64,000 nt of DNA from Chryseobacterium indologenes (GTDB lineage Bacteria > Bacteroidota > Bacteroidia > Flavobacteriales > Weeksellaceae), in assembly GCA_016025055.1 (NCBI GenBank), contig CP065590.1, positions 2,542,001 to 2,606,000 on the forward strand, in the 5' to 3' direction. The translations under genes were made by a program, and so were the position numbers. Below, piece by piece: positions 1 through 9,703 of this stretch. Numbering within the stretch: position 1 is the first letter of the stretch; each line of letters opens with the position of its first letter. The notes beneath the pieces are model-generated. The model was given only the letters and a program-made list of their open reading frames with translations. It was not told the origin of the DNA and did no database searches.

Positions 1-798
1 CAATAAGTTGTACTCTGTAATCCTTTGGGAGTTCGTAAGGTATCCAGTTGATGCTGTCTGTGCCGAAGCTTAATTTTACATCTGTTTCCTTGTTCTCTTC
101 GGTAAGGATAATTGCTGTCGCATAAAAACTGCCGTCAATATAGAAGACCCTTATTTCCATTTTAGAGTCTACTTTTTGCTGGAAAAGGGTAGGTGTAAAA
201 TGTTCCGGTAAGGTTTCAATAAAATTCTTTTTTACGGTATTGGTATATATAGAAAATGTTTTTTCTCCTTTTGTAAAATATCCGCTGTGTCTGATGGGCT
301 TCATGATAATCCCATGTGTATGCTTTTCATAAAATGATAACAGGTCTGCTTTGCAATTGCAAAGTATTGTTTCAGGCATTTTTACGCCTCTTTTTTTAGC
401 GTGAAAAATGTGATCAAGCTTATTTGCATTTATTCCCAGATAATGAGGCATCCATGTCTTTTCCTTAAATCGCTGGAAAAGATATTGCATCAGCTCTCTG
501 ATTTCCAGTTGTAATTCGTAGTCGGCTTGTTTTAGTAAAGGATCGTCAGTTTTTTTTGAAAAATCAAAAGGGATATCATGCTCAAACCTCCTGAACCAGA
601 TGACATTTATCTTATGGCTTATTTCAATTCCATTGACCCATATTTCTCCGGTATTGATGTCAAGTCTGGTATCGGTGGTTCTGTTAACCAAATCATTAAT
701 TGTAATTTTGGCGAAGTCTGCCTTCTGATAGATAAGCCAGTCTATTACAGGGTCGGTTCCCTGCTCATACCAGTCATAAGATAGTATAAGTATCATTT
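1..798 (-). CDS. ATP-grasp peptide maturase of a graspetide (grasp-with-spasm-like) locus, C-terminus outside window
   Basis: The reading frame opens at an ATG at 798 and stays open for 266 codons to the window edge. The protein begins MILILSYDWYEQGTDPVIDWL and later has KMEIRVFYIDGSFYATAI, matching the ATP-grasp pattern in which a conserved EIRV strand binds ATP and metal. Enzymes of this family link Ser/Thr or Lys side chains to Asp/Glu side chains of a precursor peptide, giving omega-ester or omega-amide rings. It lies downstream of two tiny GG-leader peptides on the same strand, the usual order in these clusters. The partner SPASM protein, if there is one, would lie to the left of the window. 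The assignment to graspetide synthetase is good; the grasp-with-spasm subtype is inference. Confidence 0.8.
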
Positions 799-929
799 TT
801 TTTGATGTTAAAGGATGGATGATCTTAAAAGAATACTTTCTGACTTTCTGTAGGGCAACTTTGAGTATGTAGAGAATTCTTACGCGATGATTTGTATTGG
901 TAAGACTGCCTTATACAGAAACGTATTTG

Positions 930-1100
930 TTACATATTGTCGCTCCAATGCGATTCTATATCGCGGGCCTGGCTGTCTCTTCCGGTACTTTCAATGTCTT
1001 TTGAAAGGCTTCCTCCAAAGGTAATAGTCATTGCTTTTTTATTTAATAGCTTGACTGTTTTTAGAGTTGTTAATTTGATTTTAGTTTTGTTTGGTGTCAT
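930..1100 (-). CDS. RiPP precursor peptide A2 (graspetide-type), 56 aa
   Basis: This small gene encodes a basic leader (MTPNKTKIKLTTLKTVKLLN) ending in a GG pair at residues 29-30. A 26-residue core rich in Ser, Thr, Asp and Glu follows and has no Cys. The core contains KDIEST and RDIESH, copies of a motif also seen in the neighbouring precursor. Ser/Thr and Asp/Glu side chains are the substrates of ATP-grasp graspetide ligases, and the ligase gene starts about 130 bases downstream. Product identity and ring pattern cannot be read from the sequence. It has no strong ribosome-binding site, which is normal in Bacteroidota. Confidence 0.75.
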   Translation of the reverse strand: MTPNKTKIKLTTLKTVKLLNKKAMTITFGGSLSKDIESTGRDSQARDIESHWSDNM

Positions 1101-1210
1101 TTTTTTTTGTTTTTGAAGGTTATGGCATAATAAGTAATATTTGTGATATTCTATTGTAGAAAACCGTATACCGTCAGTAAAAGCCTGACAGTATACGGAT
1201 ATTCCTTATA

Positions 1211-1369
1211 TTAGTCTCTCTTCAAAGAGTCATTTGAAGTAGATTCTACATCTCTTTTCTTAGAGCCTTCTGCGATTTCAAGGCTGTCTTCGATCTGATA
1301 TCCTCCAGATACAAGTTTAATAGTTTTAAGATCTAATGGTTTAACTGTGTTTAAATTTGCTAATTTCAT
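1211..1369 (-). CDS. RiPP precursor peptide A1 (graspetide-type), 52 aa
   Basis: The peptide has a leader (MKLANLNTVKPLDLKTIKLV) followed by SGG at residues 21-23 and a 29-residue core starting YQIEDSLE. The core is rich in acidic residues, Ser and Lys and contains KRDVEST, matching KDIEST and RDIESH in the second precursor. The leader is shorter than, but similar in style to, that of the neighbour (TVK near residue 8, hydrophobic stretch before GG). Cleavage after GG is likely, by family analogy. Order on the minus strand is outer-membrane protein, A1, A2, ATP-grasp ligase, consistent with one operon. Confidence 0.78.
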   Translation of the reverse strand: MKLANLNTVKPLDLKTIKLVSGGYQIEDSLEIAEGSKKRDVESTSNDSLKRD

Positions 1370-1497
1370 TTTAATTAATTTTAGTTGGATTAATAATTTT
1401 ATTTTTTGTCATACTATCCCTGACAAGGGTTTTTGCTAGCTAGCGATTTATTATGGTCTTTTTGTACTGTACACTTACAAAAAGAATCATTCAAAGT

Positions 1498-3669
1498 TTA
1501 TTTTCCTGTTCTGTTTTTTTCTTCCTGGTTTCCAAAATTATGTTTTGAAACTTTAAGTTTTTGATTTCCAAACTTATAAGATAGGGATAAGGTAAAAAAC
1601 TGCGTGTCATAATAGTTTCGATACATCGTTTTTATACCGTTGGAATATGACGTATAAACAGGTTTTTGTGTTTTTAAAATATCATTTGCTATAATGGAGA
1701 GCTGTAAATTTTTATCTAACATTAAAAATTTAAGTCCTGCATATAAAGATTGGTTGGTACCCACTTTATCTACTCCGTTTACTCCGGGAAGGCTTATCCA
1801 GTATCCTACATTAAATGATAATGTTTTTTTTGAATTTAAAGAAAATTCATTATCTGTAGAAAGGTAAGTATTCCATCCATTCAGAGAACCAACCGTTATC
1901 GGGGTGTCTGATGTAGATTTTGTATAATTAATATCAAATGAATTGGTTGTTGTCCAGAACTTTACAGGATTAAACGATATGTTTTCTGTAAGGCCAATAT
2001 TGTAGGTTTTAAGGAAGTTTAATACAAAATAACGGGTTATTTTTGTATCATTATCCAATATACCCAGCTGTTCAAAACCATTTTTTTCATATGAATAGTA
2101 TATCTTAGACTCCAGATTATCAAATGTATAGATGAACTCAAAGTTACTGGTATAAGAAGGTTTCAGAAAAGGGTTTCCTTCTACATACGAGTAAGGATTA
2201 TCATATATCCTGAAAGGGTTCAGTTGATTATAATTGGGTCTGTTTATTCTTCTGCTGTATGTCATATTAAATGAGTGGTTGTCATTTGGAGTATACGCAA
2301 GATAGGCGGTAGGAAAAAGCTGAAAATATGTATTTTTATTTTCCTGATCAAGATTCCTTGAATATCCTTTCGTCTGTGTATTCTCGGCTCTCAGTCCTAC
2401 ATTTGCTTCCCATTTTTCACCCAGTTTTTTGTTGGCTGAAAAATATAATGCCTGTGTATTTTCTGTAAAATCAAATTCATTGGTTTGTTTTTCATCTATA
2501 ATCGGGGTACCTGAACTATTGTCATAAAAAACGACATTGTTATGAGTCCTGGACTGTGAAATCTTACCTCCAAATGAGAGTTTTGCCCATTCTAACGGAA
2601 GTTCAGCATCTATTTTTCCTGAATAGTTTGTAATATCTTGGTTATTATTATTTATTGCTGCAAAGTACGATTGCGGAATATCATTCTTATCCCAGGAATT
2701 ACCATCGTAATTTCGGGTGTTTTTATCTTTTAAAGAAAAATAATCCACATCAAATGATATTTTTTTTCCTAACGAATCCAATTTATAGATTGTATGAAAA
2801 TTAAACTGATTCAAATTGGGCTTCTCATTACTTTTTGCCTTCGAAATAATATATGATTTTAAATAATCCCGGCTGTCATAAATATATGATGCTGTATTAT
2901 TTTCATTAATATTCATCTCAGAAAAACTGCCTAAATACTGAAATCCCATTGAAAGTTTATTGGTCAGATCATAATCCAGCCCAAGCCTTGTTGAAAGGAA
3001 TTTATTCTCAATCTTTCGCGGACTTTTATTTTCCCATCTCTCTTCAGGATAATAAATACTGCTGTTATCAATGTTTTTTCTGGTTCCATCTCCCGTATTA
3101 ATAGAAGAGAACAGCGTGATTTTATCTTTTTGAAAACTAAAATCTGCTCCAAGATTCCCTGTCGCATAAGTGGCTTGCTTATAAGATGACCTTATGGTAG
3201 CATTCCAGCTATTCTTTTTAGTTTTTTTCAATACTATATTAATAAGACCTCCGTTTCCCTGTGCATCATATTTTGCCGGTGGAGTAGTGATAACTTCTAT
3301 AGATTTAATCTGGTCAGAAGGTATAGTCTTTAAAAAGTTGGCTAAATCATCTCCGGCAAGGTGCATAATTTTGTCATCTATCAGAACTGAAACTCCACTT
3401 TTACCAATGATGGATATTTTATCATTAATTACTTTTACTCCGGGCGTAACTCTTAATGCGTCCATTGCATCTCCGCCTGTTGCAGATGTAGAGTTCTGTA
3501 CATTAAATACTAGCCGATCAATTTTTCTTTCTACAAGCTTTTTTCTTGCCTTTATTTCAACTTCCTGTATTTCTTTTTCTATTAATTTTCCCACAGAATC
3601 ATTCTTTTTCTCTTGCGAAAAAGCGAAGATTGTAAAAGTGATACTTAATGCGGAAAATACTTTTTTCAT
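1498..3669 (-). CDS. Outer-membrane beta-barrel protein (TonB-receptor-like, OMP_b-brl_3 type)
   Basis: The 723-residue protein starts with a signal peptide (MKKVFSALSITFTIFAFS) and has a plug-like domain at about 40-160 (GDAMDALRVTPGVKV, IDDKIMHLAG, IEVITTPPAKYDAQGNGGLI). A long barrel with many aromatic strand ends follows. It lacks an N-terminal carboxypeptidase-regulatory domain, so it is the shorter barrel type. It lies directly upstream of the two graspetide precursors on the same strand and may export or re-import the mature peptide or give self-protection; that role is inference. The barrel family is broad, so a nutrient receptor unrelated to the peptides is possible. Confidence 0.85.
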   Translation of the reverse strand: MKKVFSALSITFTIFAFSQEKKNDSVGKLIEKEIQEVEIKARKKLVERKIDRLVFNVQNSTSATGGDAMDALRVTPGVKVINDKISIIGKSGVSVLIDDKIMHLAGDDLANFLKTIPSDQIKSIEVITTPPAKYDAQGNGGLINIVLKKTKKNSWNATIRSSYKQATYATGNLGADFSFQKDKITLFSSINTGDGTRKNIDNSSIYYPEERWENKSPRKIENKFLSTRLGLDYDLTNKLSMGFQYLGSFSEMNINENNTASYIYDSRDYLKSYIISKAKSNEKPNLNQFNFHTIYKLDSLGKKISFDVDYFSLKDKNTRNYDGNSWDKNDIPQSYFAAINNNNQDITNYSGKIDAELPLEWAKLSFGGKISQSRTHNNVVFYDNSSGTPIIDEKQTNEFDFTENTQALYFSANKKLGEKWEANVGLRAENTQTKGYSRNLDQENKNTYFQLFPTAYLAYTPNDNHSFNMTYSRRINRPNYNQLNPFRIYDNPYSYVEGNPFLKPSYTSNFEFIYTFDNLESKIYYSYEKNGFEQLGILDNDTKITRYFVLNFLKTYNIGLTENISFNPVKFWTTTNSFDINYTKSTSDTPITVGSLNGWNTYLSTDNEFSLNSKKTLSFNVGYWISLPGVNGVDKVGTNQSLYAGLKFLMLDKNLQLSIIANDILKTQKPVYTSYSNGIKTMYRNYYDTQFFTLSLSYKFGNQKLKVSKHNFGNQEEKNRTGK

Positions 3670-3895
3670 TTCTAAAGGTTATTACAAATTTTGATAAACT
3701 CAAAAATAAGTGTTTGATGTTTTATCTGGAGCAAAGATGCACGAGCTTTTGCGATAAAACAAGAAAAGCCTATCAGGATTTATAAATTTAAGGTGAATAT
3801 GGTAAGTAATTTATAAATTCAGTATTTGATTTTATAAAAATTAAGAAAAGTAAATAGTTGAAAGTGAGGTATTTATAGTGTTGCGGAAAATGAAA

Positions 3896-5614
3896 TTATT
3901 GAATAATTGATTTCTCAATTTCTTTGATATAAATAGAGGGAGTAATTCCTGTCTTTTTCTTAAAGGCAATAGAAAATGCCTGCACATTATTGTAACCTAT
4001 TTCTTCCGCAATAGCCGGTAATTTGTAAGATCTAAACTTTTTATCCTTTACAAGCACATCTAATACGTAGTCAATACGTAGATCATTAAGGTAAGCAGTG
4101 AAGTTTTTACCTTTATGATTATTAATAATTTCAGATAGATAGGTCGTATTTGTTTTTATACTTTTTGCTAAACTGGCCAGGGTAATGCCATTCTTTAAAA
4201 ACTGCAGTTTGCTTTCAAAAAGGTCTAAAGCCTTTAAAATAGATTGAGCAACATCGTCAGGAACAGTTTTGATCATTTTAGTTTCAGTAATTTCAGCTTT
4301 TGCGGATACTTCCGGTAGGTTTACCTCATTTTCACTTGGGACATATACTGTTTCTGATTTCTTTTTTTCAACCCATTGAATCAGCTCTTGAGCAATTTTT
4401 CGATGTTTTTTTTCGGCTTTTTTTGTTTTATAGTAAAATGCTGCGAGCAATAAAAGCAAGAGTATTAAAATACTGATAGAGACATGTAAAAGTGTTTTTC
4501 TATGTTTTAAATCGGTAATAATATCTTCCTTTTCCTGCAGCAGGTTCGGAGTATCGTATTTTTTAGGGAGTTCGGTGGATAAATACTGGAATTGTTCATC
4601 AAGCTTTTTATCAACTTTTAGAAAACGATCAATATAATATAGTTGTTTCTCCTTATCGTTTTTTTCTTTATAATAATCTATAAGATAAGTGTAGGTCTCC
4701 CGAAGCTCAGGAAAGGTAATATTACTACTCTGTATATTAGAATCTAACTGGGTAAAATATTGTACTGCTTTTTCCTTGTTTGCTAATCCGTTATATGCCC
4801 TGCCTATATGGTATAGTGCATAATTTTCATTATTATCTTTGATTCCTGAAAAATAATTATAGGCTTTTAATAGCTCATCGGTTGCAGTTTTATATTCCTT
4901 CTGCTTTAGATGATAAAGCCCTGATAAGTATTGATACTGACTAATGCTATATTTGTTTTTGTTTTCAATCGAATATTGTAATCCCTGTTGAATCAATATA
5001 TTGGCAGAATCCAGTTTGTTAATTTCAATATAGCAGTTGATCAGGTTTACCCTGTTTTGATTATGTTCTGTCTTAAGGAAATCTTTTTTATTGTAATAAT
5101 ATCTGAAAATTTTAGCCGCTTCAGCGTTTCTGCCTATATAGCTGTTGATATAGGCAATGTTTAGGTTGGTATAGGCAATGAGTTTTTCATCTTTTTCTTC
5201 TTTTGCATATTTTAAACTTAAGATATAATTGTCCAGTGCTGCTTTTAATTGATCATACTTGTAGTACTGATTCCCTTTTAGTCTGTATACTGTGGAAATC
5301 CAGTAACTTCCTTTAATATCTTTTGTAACTGTGGATATACTGTCAATATATTGTAAGGCTGTTGAGAAATTTTCATTAAAATGCATAAGAGTATATCCTT
5401 CCGCTATCTGAACAATATTTTTTTCTCTTTTTGCTTTCTGTAAATAGTATTTAGCAATTTTTTTAGATTCAGAAACATTATCATTATTATAATAATCGTC
5501 AAATTTATTCTTCAGTTGTGAATAATTAAACTCACCTAAAGAATCAATTGTTTTTGTTTGAGCATTTCCAAAGCTACTCAACAGCAATAAAATTATAAAT
5601 ATTAACTTCATCAT
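3896..5614 (-). CDS. Membrane-anchored TPR protein with C-terminal AraC-type HTH regulator domain
   Basis: Several upstream starts are possible (frame open from 5653). I chose the MM at 5614/5611 because it begins a clean signal peptide (MKLIFIILLLLSSFGNAQ). About 350 residues of TPR-like helical repeats follow (periplasmic by topology), then one membrane helix (LLHVSISILILLLLLLAAF) and a basic linker. The last 100 residues are an AraC-type HTH (AIAEEIGYNNVQAFSIAFKKKTGITP). This architecture is common in flavobacteria for signal-responsive regulators. It sits between, and divergent from, two RiPP loci, so it may control one or both; the trigger is unknown. Confidence 0.85.
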   Translation of the reverse strand: MMKLIFIILLLLSSFGNAQTKTIDSLGEFNYSQLKNKFDDYYNNDNVSESKKIAKYYLQKAKREKNIVQIAEGYTLMHFNENFSTALQYIDSISTVTKDIKGSYWISTVYRLKGNQYYKYDQLKAALDNYILSLKYAKEEKDEKLIAYTNLNIAYINSYIGRNAEAAKIFRYYYNKKDFLKTEHNQNRVNLINCYIEINKLDSANILIQQGLQYSIENKNKYSISQYQYLSGLYHLKQKEYKTATDELLKAYNYFSGIKDNNENYALYHIGRAYNGLANKEKAVQYFTQLDSNIQSSNITFPELRETYTYLIDYYKEKNDKEKQLYYIDRFLKVDKKLDEQFQYLSTELPKKYDTPNLLQEKEDIITDLKHRKTLLHVSISILILLLLLLAAFYYKTKKAEKKHRKIAQELIQWVEKKKSETVYVPSENEVNLPEVSAKAEITETKMIKTVPDDVAQSILKALDLFESKLQFLKNGITLASLAKSIKTNTTYLSEIINNHKGKNFTAYLNDLRIDYVLDVLVKDKKFRSYKLPAIAEEIGYNNVQAFSIAFKKKTGITPSIYIKEIEKSIIQ

Positions 5615-5815
5615 TTTTTCAATACAGTACAAATTTACATTTTTCTTACTCAAAAAACTACTAAGTTGAAAATCAATATAAAAATATTTAATTGTCTTAT
5701 TTTCAATACTTTATATTGTTTGTTGTATGTTATTGATTTATAAATTCGTAAGCCCTTTTCATTGTTGATTTGAAAAATATCCTTTTATTTGTGTTAAAAT
5801 TTAAAATAAATTTAG

Positions 5816-5998
5816 ATGAAAAAATCAGTTAAACAAGAAAAAAAATTATCGTTGAAGAAAGTACAAATTATGAAAATTAACGATATGAAAGTAATTAAAG
5901 GTGGATATAATGCAGGTAATAATGGTAGTATGGCTATTGATAGTGATGGCGATGACGATCAGACACCAACTCCATTAAGAAATACTCATGTAAAATAA
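5816..5998 (+). CDS. Cys-free GG-leader RiPP precursor (class I lanthipeptide-type leader), 60 aa
   Basis: The leader includes EKKLSLKKVQIMKINDMKVI followed by KGG at residues 28-30. It matches the Bacteroidota LanB-associated leader pattern (KLSLKK, I..IND, IKGG). The core of about 30 residues contains Ser and Thr (GNNGSMAIDSDGDDD, QTPTPLRNTHVK) but no Cys. A LanB system acting on it could form dehydroalanine or dehydrobutyrine but no lanthionine bridge within this peptide. It is the first gene of the plus-strand operon and divergent from the regulator. The peptidase gene follows after 11 bases. Confidence 0.75.
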   Translation: MKKSVKQEKKLSLKKVQIMKINDMKVIKGGYNAGNNGSMAIDSDGDDDQTPTPLRNTHVK

Positions 5999-6009
5999 CT
6001 AACTTATTT

Positions 6010-8190
6010 ATGAGGCCCTTATTTTTCATTACTTGCTTTTCTTCTTTCCTCTTTCATGCTCAACAATCAAATTTACCTCCATCAGTGCGTGCTACAGATG
6101 AATATTTTGGAGTTAAAATTTCTGACGATTATAGAAATCTGGAAAACCTTGATGATACAAATACTATGAACTGGATGAAGTCCCAGACTTCCTATACAAA
6201 ATCAGTATTAGACCTTATTCCCAGCAAAAATTATTATTTGAACAAAAGGCTTGAATTTGATAAAAGACAGGGCTATTCTTTGACTAATCTCAAAGTGACA
6301 AGTAATGAAAAATATTTTTATTTAAAAAAGAATGATACGGAGAAAGTAGCAAAGTTGTATTCCAGAGAAGGGTTATCAGGAAAAGAAGAATTACTATATG
6401 ATCCCAGCAGTTATAGAAGTAATGAAAAAACAAATCACGAATTTGTAATCAATTACATAAATCCAAGCTGGGATGGAAGTAAGGTTGCCATCTCAATGGC
6501 GGAAAAAGGACAGGAATTGGCAGAAGTTATTGTTCTTGATGTCAAGAAAAAATATATTTATCCTGAAGTTATTGGACAGATTGAGCCCGTAAGTGGCGGA
6601 GGCATAAAATGGTTAGATGATAATAGCGGTTTCTTCTATCTTTATTACCCTACTACGGATTCTAAATCCTTAGATTTTTATAAAAATACCCGAACTGTTT
6701 TATATAAAATCGGAACAGATCCGAAAAAGATAAATGATGTATTTTCTGCTAAAAATAATCCTGATTTAAATATTATCGACGAACATTTTCCGATGATTGT
6801 CGATATTGACAGAGAGGATCCATACTATGTAGGGATGTTAGTAGATTATGAAAGCTATAGAAAAACATTCTTTATCAGTAAAAAAGACTTATTAAATGGT
6901 AAGAAAAACTGGAAACCATTATATGATGCTAGTGATAAAGTAAGAAATCTTGATATATGTGGAGATCAGGTATTTTTTTTATCGTCATTTAATACGTCAT
7001 TTAATCAACTATGCCAAACTAGTATTAACAACCCCAACTTTAAACATCCGGAAATTCTTGTTCCCGAGAAAAAAGACGAGTTTATTAAAAGCTATAAGAT
7101 TACAAAAGACGGAATCTATTATACTACAACTAAAAATGGGGTAGAAGCAAAATTATACCTGTACAAGGATGGAAAAGATACTCCTATTCAACTTCCATAT
7201 GCATCTGGAAGTATTAATTTGCAATCTCAGGGAGAAAATTCTTCTGATATCTGGATAATTTGTGCTGGTTGGGCTAATGAAGGCCAACGTTTCAAATATG
7301 ATGTGAAAAACAATACATTCATTCCTGAAAACTTGTCTCCTGTTGCAAAATATCCCGAATTTGAAGATATTATTGTCAAAGAAATTACTGTAAAAGCAAA
7401 AGATGGAGAAGAAATCCCAGTTTCTTTGATTTACAATAAGAATCTTAAGAAAAACGGAAATAATATGGTTTTGATTGATAGTTATGGATCATACGGCCTT
7501 TCAATAAACCCATCCTTTTCTACTACTTATTTACTGTGGGTGAATCAAGGAGGAATGGTTGCAGTGGCTCATGTACGAGGTGGTGGTGAAAAAGGAGAAA
7601 AGTGGCGCCTAGGTGGTTTAAAAGAAACAAAACCCAATACATGGAGAGATCTGATTGACTGTACTGAATATTTAATCAAAGAAAAATATACTGCAAAAGA
7701 TAAAGTGGCAATTTGGGGTGCCAGCGCAGGAGGCATTACAGTAGGAAGAGCTATGACCGAAAGGCCTGATTTGTTTAAAGCTGTTATTGCTGAAGTAGGC
7801 GTTATGAATCCAATTAGAGATGAAACAACTCCTAATGCCCAGCCAAAAGAATTCGGAACGATAAAAGATCCTAAGGAGTTTAAAGCATTACTCGAGATGG
7901 ACTCCTACCACCACATTAAAAAGGGAACAAAATATCCTGCTACCTATATTACAGGAGGAATAAATGATCAGAGAGTTGCTGTATGGGAGCCTGTAAAATA
8001 TGCCGCTAAATTAATGGCTAGTACCACATCTAATAATCCGGTATTACTAAAAATAGATTTTGAAGGCGGACATGCAGGGAATGTACCTGTTGCACAGCGT
8101 TATTCGAATATTGGAGAAATGTTTGCGTTTGCATTATGGCAACTTGGCCATCCGGATTATCAACCCAAACAAAAAAATACAGAGAAGTAG
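6010..8190 (+). CDS. Secreted prolyl oligopeptidase family (S9A) serine peptidase
   Basis: The protein has 726 residues and a signal peptide (MRPLFFITCFSSFLFHAQ). An N-terminal propeller is followed by an alpha/beta hydrolase domain. The catalytic Ser lies in IWGASAGGITVGRAM (GxSxGG, about residue 575), the Asp probably in GGINDQRVAVWEP and the His in DFEGGHAGNVP, in the usual S9 order. It lies between the RiPP precursor and the dehydratase genes, ending one base before the next ATG. A job as leader peptidase or product-processing or immunity protease outside the cytoplasm is likely but inferred. Confidence 0.9.
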   Translation: MRPLFFITCFSSFLFHAQQSNLPPSVRATDEYFGVKISDDYRNLENLDDTNTMNWMKSQTSYTKSVLDLIPSKNYYLNKRLEFDKRQGYSLTNLKVTSNEKYFYLKKNDTEKVAKLYSREGLSGKEELLYDPSSYRSNEKTNHEFVINYINPSWDGSKVAISMAEKGQELAEVIVLDVKKKYIYPEVIGQIEPVSGGGIKWLDDNSGFFYLYYPTTDSKSLDFYKNTRTVLYKIGTDPKKINDVFSAKNNPDLNIIDEHFPMIVDIDREDPYYVGMLVDYESYRKTFFISKKDLLNGKKNWKPLYDASDKVRNLDICGDQVFFLSSFNTSFNQLCQTSINNPNFKHPEILVPEKKDEFIKSYKITKDGIYYTTTKNGVEAKLYLYKDGKDTPIQLPYASGSINLQSQGENSSDIWIICAGWANEGQRFKYDVKNNTFIPENLSPVAKYPEFEDIIVKEITVKAKDGEEIPVSLIYNKNLKKNGNNMVLIDSYGSYGLSINPSFSTTYLLWVNQGGMVAVAHVRGGGEKGEKWRLGGLKETKPNTWRDLIDCTEYLIKEKYTAKDKVAIWGASAGGITVGRAMTERPDLFKAVIAEVGVMNPIRDETTPNAQPKEFGTIKDPKEFKALLEMDSYHHIKKGTKYPATYITGGINDQRVAVWEPVKYAAKLMASTTSNNPVLLKIDFEGGHAGNVPVAQRYSNIGEMFAFALWQLGHPDYQPKQKNTEK

Positions 8191-8191
8191 A

Positions 8192-9703
8192 ATGCCTCGT
8201 TTTCCTTATCAGTTTTTTAATGAGTATATGATGCGTACTCCTTTGTTTTCATATAAAAAATTTTATGAAAAAGTAGGTGGTGAAGAAGTGTCAGATGAAG
8301 AGTTGAGAGAAATTTTTAATGATAAGGTATTTCAGGAAGCCATTTATTTAGCCTCACCGAACTTGTATGAAGAACTATCTAAATATTTTAGCTCGGAACG
8401 GGAAATATCTGCAAAAGAATATCAAAAACTAAAAAATACCATTTTAAAGTATTATAGCCGAATGTGTACTCGTTGTACCCCATTCGGCTTATTTTCTAAT
8501 GTCAGTATAGGGAATTTTGATGATGTGGTTAGAGAAATATCTGATCATACTGATGATTTAGTTAGAGATACAAGGCTGGATATGCATTTTCTTGTTACTT
8601 TGGGACAACATTTTGTAAAGACACAGGAAATAAGACAAAAGCTTTTGTTCTTTCCAAACAGCAGTCTTTATAAACTTGGAAATAAAATCCGGTATATAGA
8701 ATACCAATATGCAAATGGCAAAAGAGAGTATATCATCTCCTCAGCTCCTCTTTCAGAAGAATTACAGCAAATATTAGAATTTTCAAAAGCAGGAAAAACG
8801 ATTCAGCAACTTTCAGAAATTCTTGTAAACGAAGAAATAACTTGGGAAGATGCTTTGGATTTTTTGGAAGAACTAGTAGATAATCAGGTTCTTGTAAGCG
8901 AACTTGAACCTAATGTTTCAGGAATAGACTTTTTGGAAGCCCTACTCTTAGTTTTACATAGAATTAAAGCAGATAAAGAAATATCTCTTTTACTTTCTGT
9001 AAAACAAAAAATAGACGAAATAGACCAGGAAATAGGAAATCATATTTCAAAATATCATGAAATTGAGAAACTTATACAGCCCTTTGAAATACAATATGAC
9101 CGAAAGTATTTATTCCAGACAGATTTATATTCCAATATTAAATTCACTCTACCAAGGATTTGGAAAAATGAATTGAAGAAGGCGGTTATTTTTTTAAATA
9201 AAATACATCAGCCTCAGCAGGGTACTACATTAGAAAAGTTTAAAAAAGCCTTTGCAAAGAGATATGAAACACGGGAAGTTTCTCTAAGCCTTGCTCTTGA
9301 TACTGAAGCCGGTATCGGATATAAGCAGAATAGTGCCATAAAAGGGATTCATCCGTATTTGGAAGATGTAAAGATTTCTAATTCAAAGAAAGGTCAAAAT
9401 AGTACTATTATTCTTAATCCTATACAGAAAATTCTCAATGAGAAACTACAAAGTGCTTTGTTAGAAAGCCAATATACAATAGAATTGTCTGATGAAGACT
9501 TTAAAGATTTTGAAGAAAACTGGAATAATTTGCCCGATACGATCTCTTTTCTGGCAGAAATTGTTTCAGACAATAGTCAGGAGAAACTATTTATAAATAG
9601 TCATACAGGAAGTAGTGCTGCTAATTTTTCTGGAAGATTTTGTTCAGAAAAATCAAAAATAGAAGCTTTAACAAAAGTAATTACAAAAAAGAAGAAGAAC
9701 TGA
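8192..9703 (+). CDS. LanB-type lantibiotic dehydratase, glutamylation domain, N-terminal part (frame ends at slippery site)
   Basis: The ATG at 8192 follows the peptidase stop by one base and gives 503 residues. Family motifs include CTRCTPFGLFSNVSIGNF and, at the end, HTGSSAANFSGRFC. LanB glutamylation domains transfer glutamate from glutamyl-tRNA to Ser/Thr of the precursor. The frame ends with ITKKKKN and TGA just where relatives continue with LNPE..LAEIIHLPE, which is present in the -1 frame immediately downstream. The enzyme is therefore split by a -1 shift at 9685-9691: a mutation, a sequence error or a programmed frameshift. Confidence 0.85.
   Translation: MPRFPYQFFNEYMMRTPLFSYKKFYEKVGGEEVSDEELREIFNDKVFQEAIYLASPNLYEELSKYFSSEREISAKEYQKLKNTILKYYSRMCTRCTPFGLFSNVSIGNFDDVVREISDHTDDLVRDTRLDMHFLVTLGQHFVKTQEIRQKLLFFPNSSLYKLGNKIRYIEYQYANGKREYIISSAPLSEELQQILEFSKAGKTIQQLSEILVNEEITWEDALDFLEELVDNQVLVSELEPNVSGIDFLEALLLVLHRIKADKEISLLLSVKQKIDEIDQEIGNHISKYHEIEKLIQPFEIQYDRKYLFQTDLYSNIKFTLPRIWKNELKKAVIFLNKIHQPQQGTTLEKFKKAFAKRYETREVSLSLALDTEAGIGYKQNSAIKGIHPYLEDVKISNSKKGQNSTIILNPIQKILNEKLQSALLESQYTIELSDEDFKDFEENWNNLPDTISFLAEIVSDNSQEKLFINSHTGSSAANFSGRFCSEKSKIEALTKVITKKKKN
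9685..9691 (+). other. A AAA AAG slippery heptamer joining the two LanB frames
   Basis: In the upstream frame the codons read ACA AAA AAG, so A AAA AAG lies in the X XXY YYZ register used for -1 ribosomal frameshifting (as in E. coli dnaX). A -1 slip gives ITKK then EEELNPEYILAEI, exactly restoring the LanB sequence. The zero-frame TGA is 9 bases downstream. A one-base loss from a longer A run would look the same. Confidence 0.55.

Noticed and set aside
578..784. Small plus-strand frame
   Set aside because: It is antisense to the ATP-grasp gene, which has clear family motifs on the minus strand.
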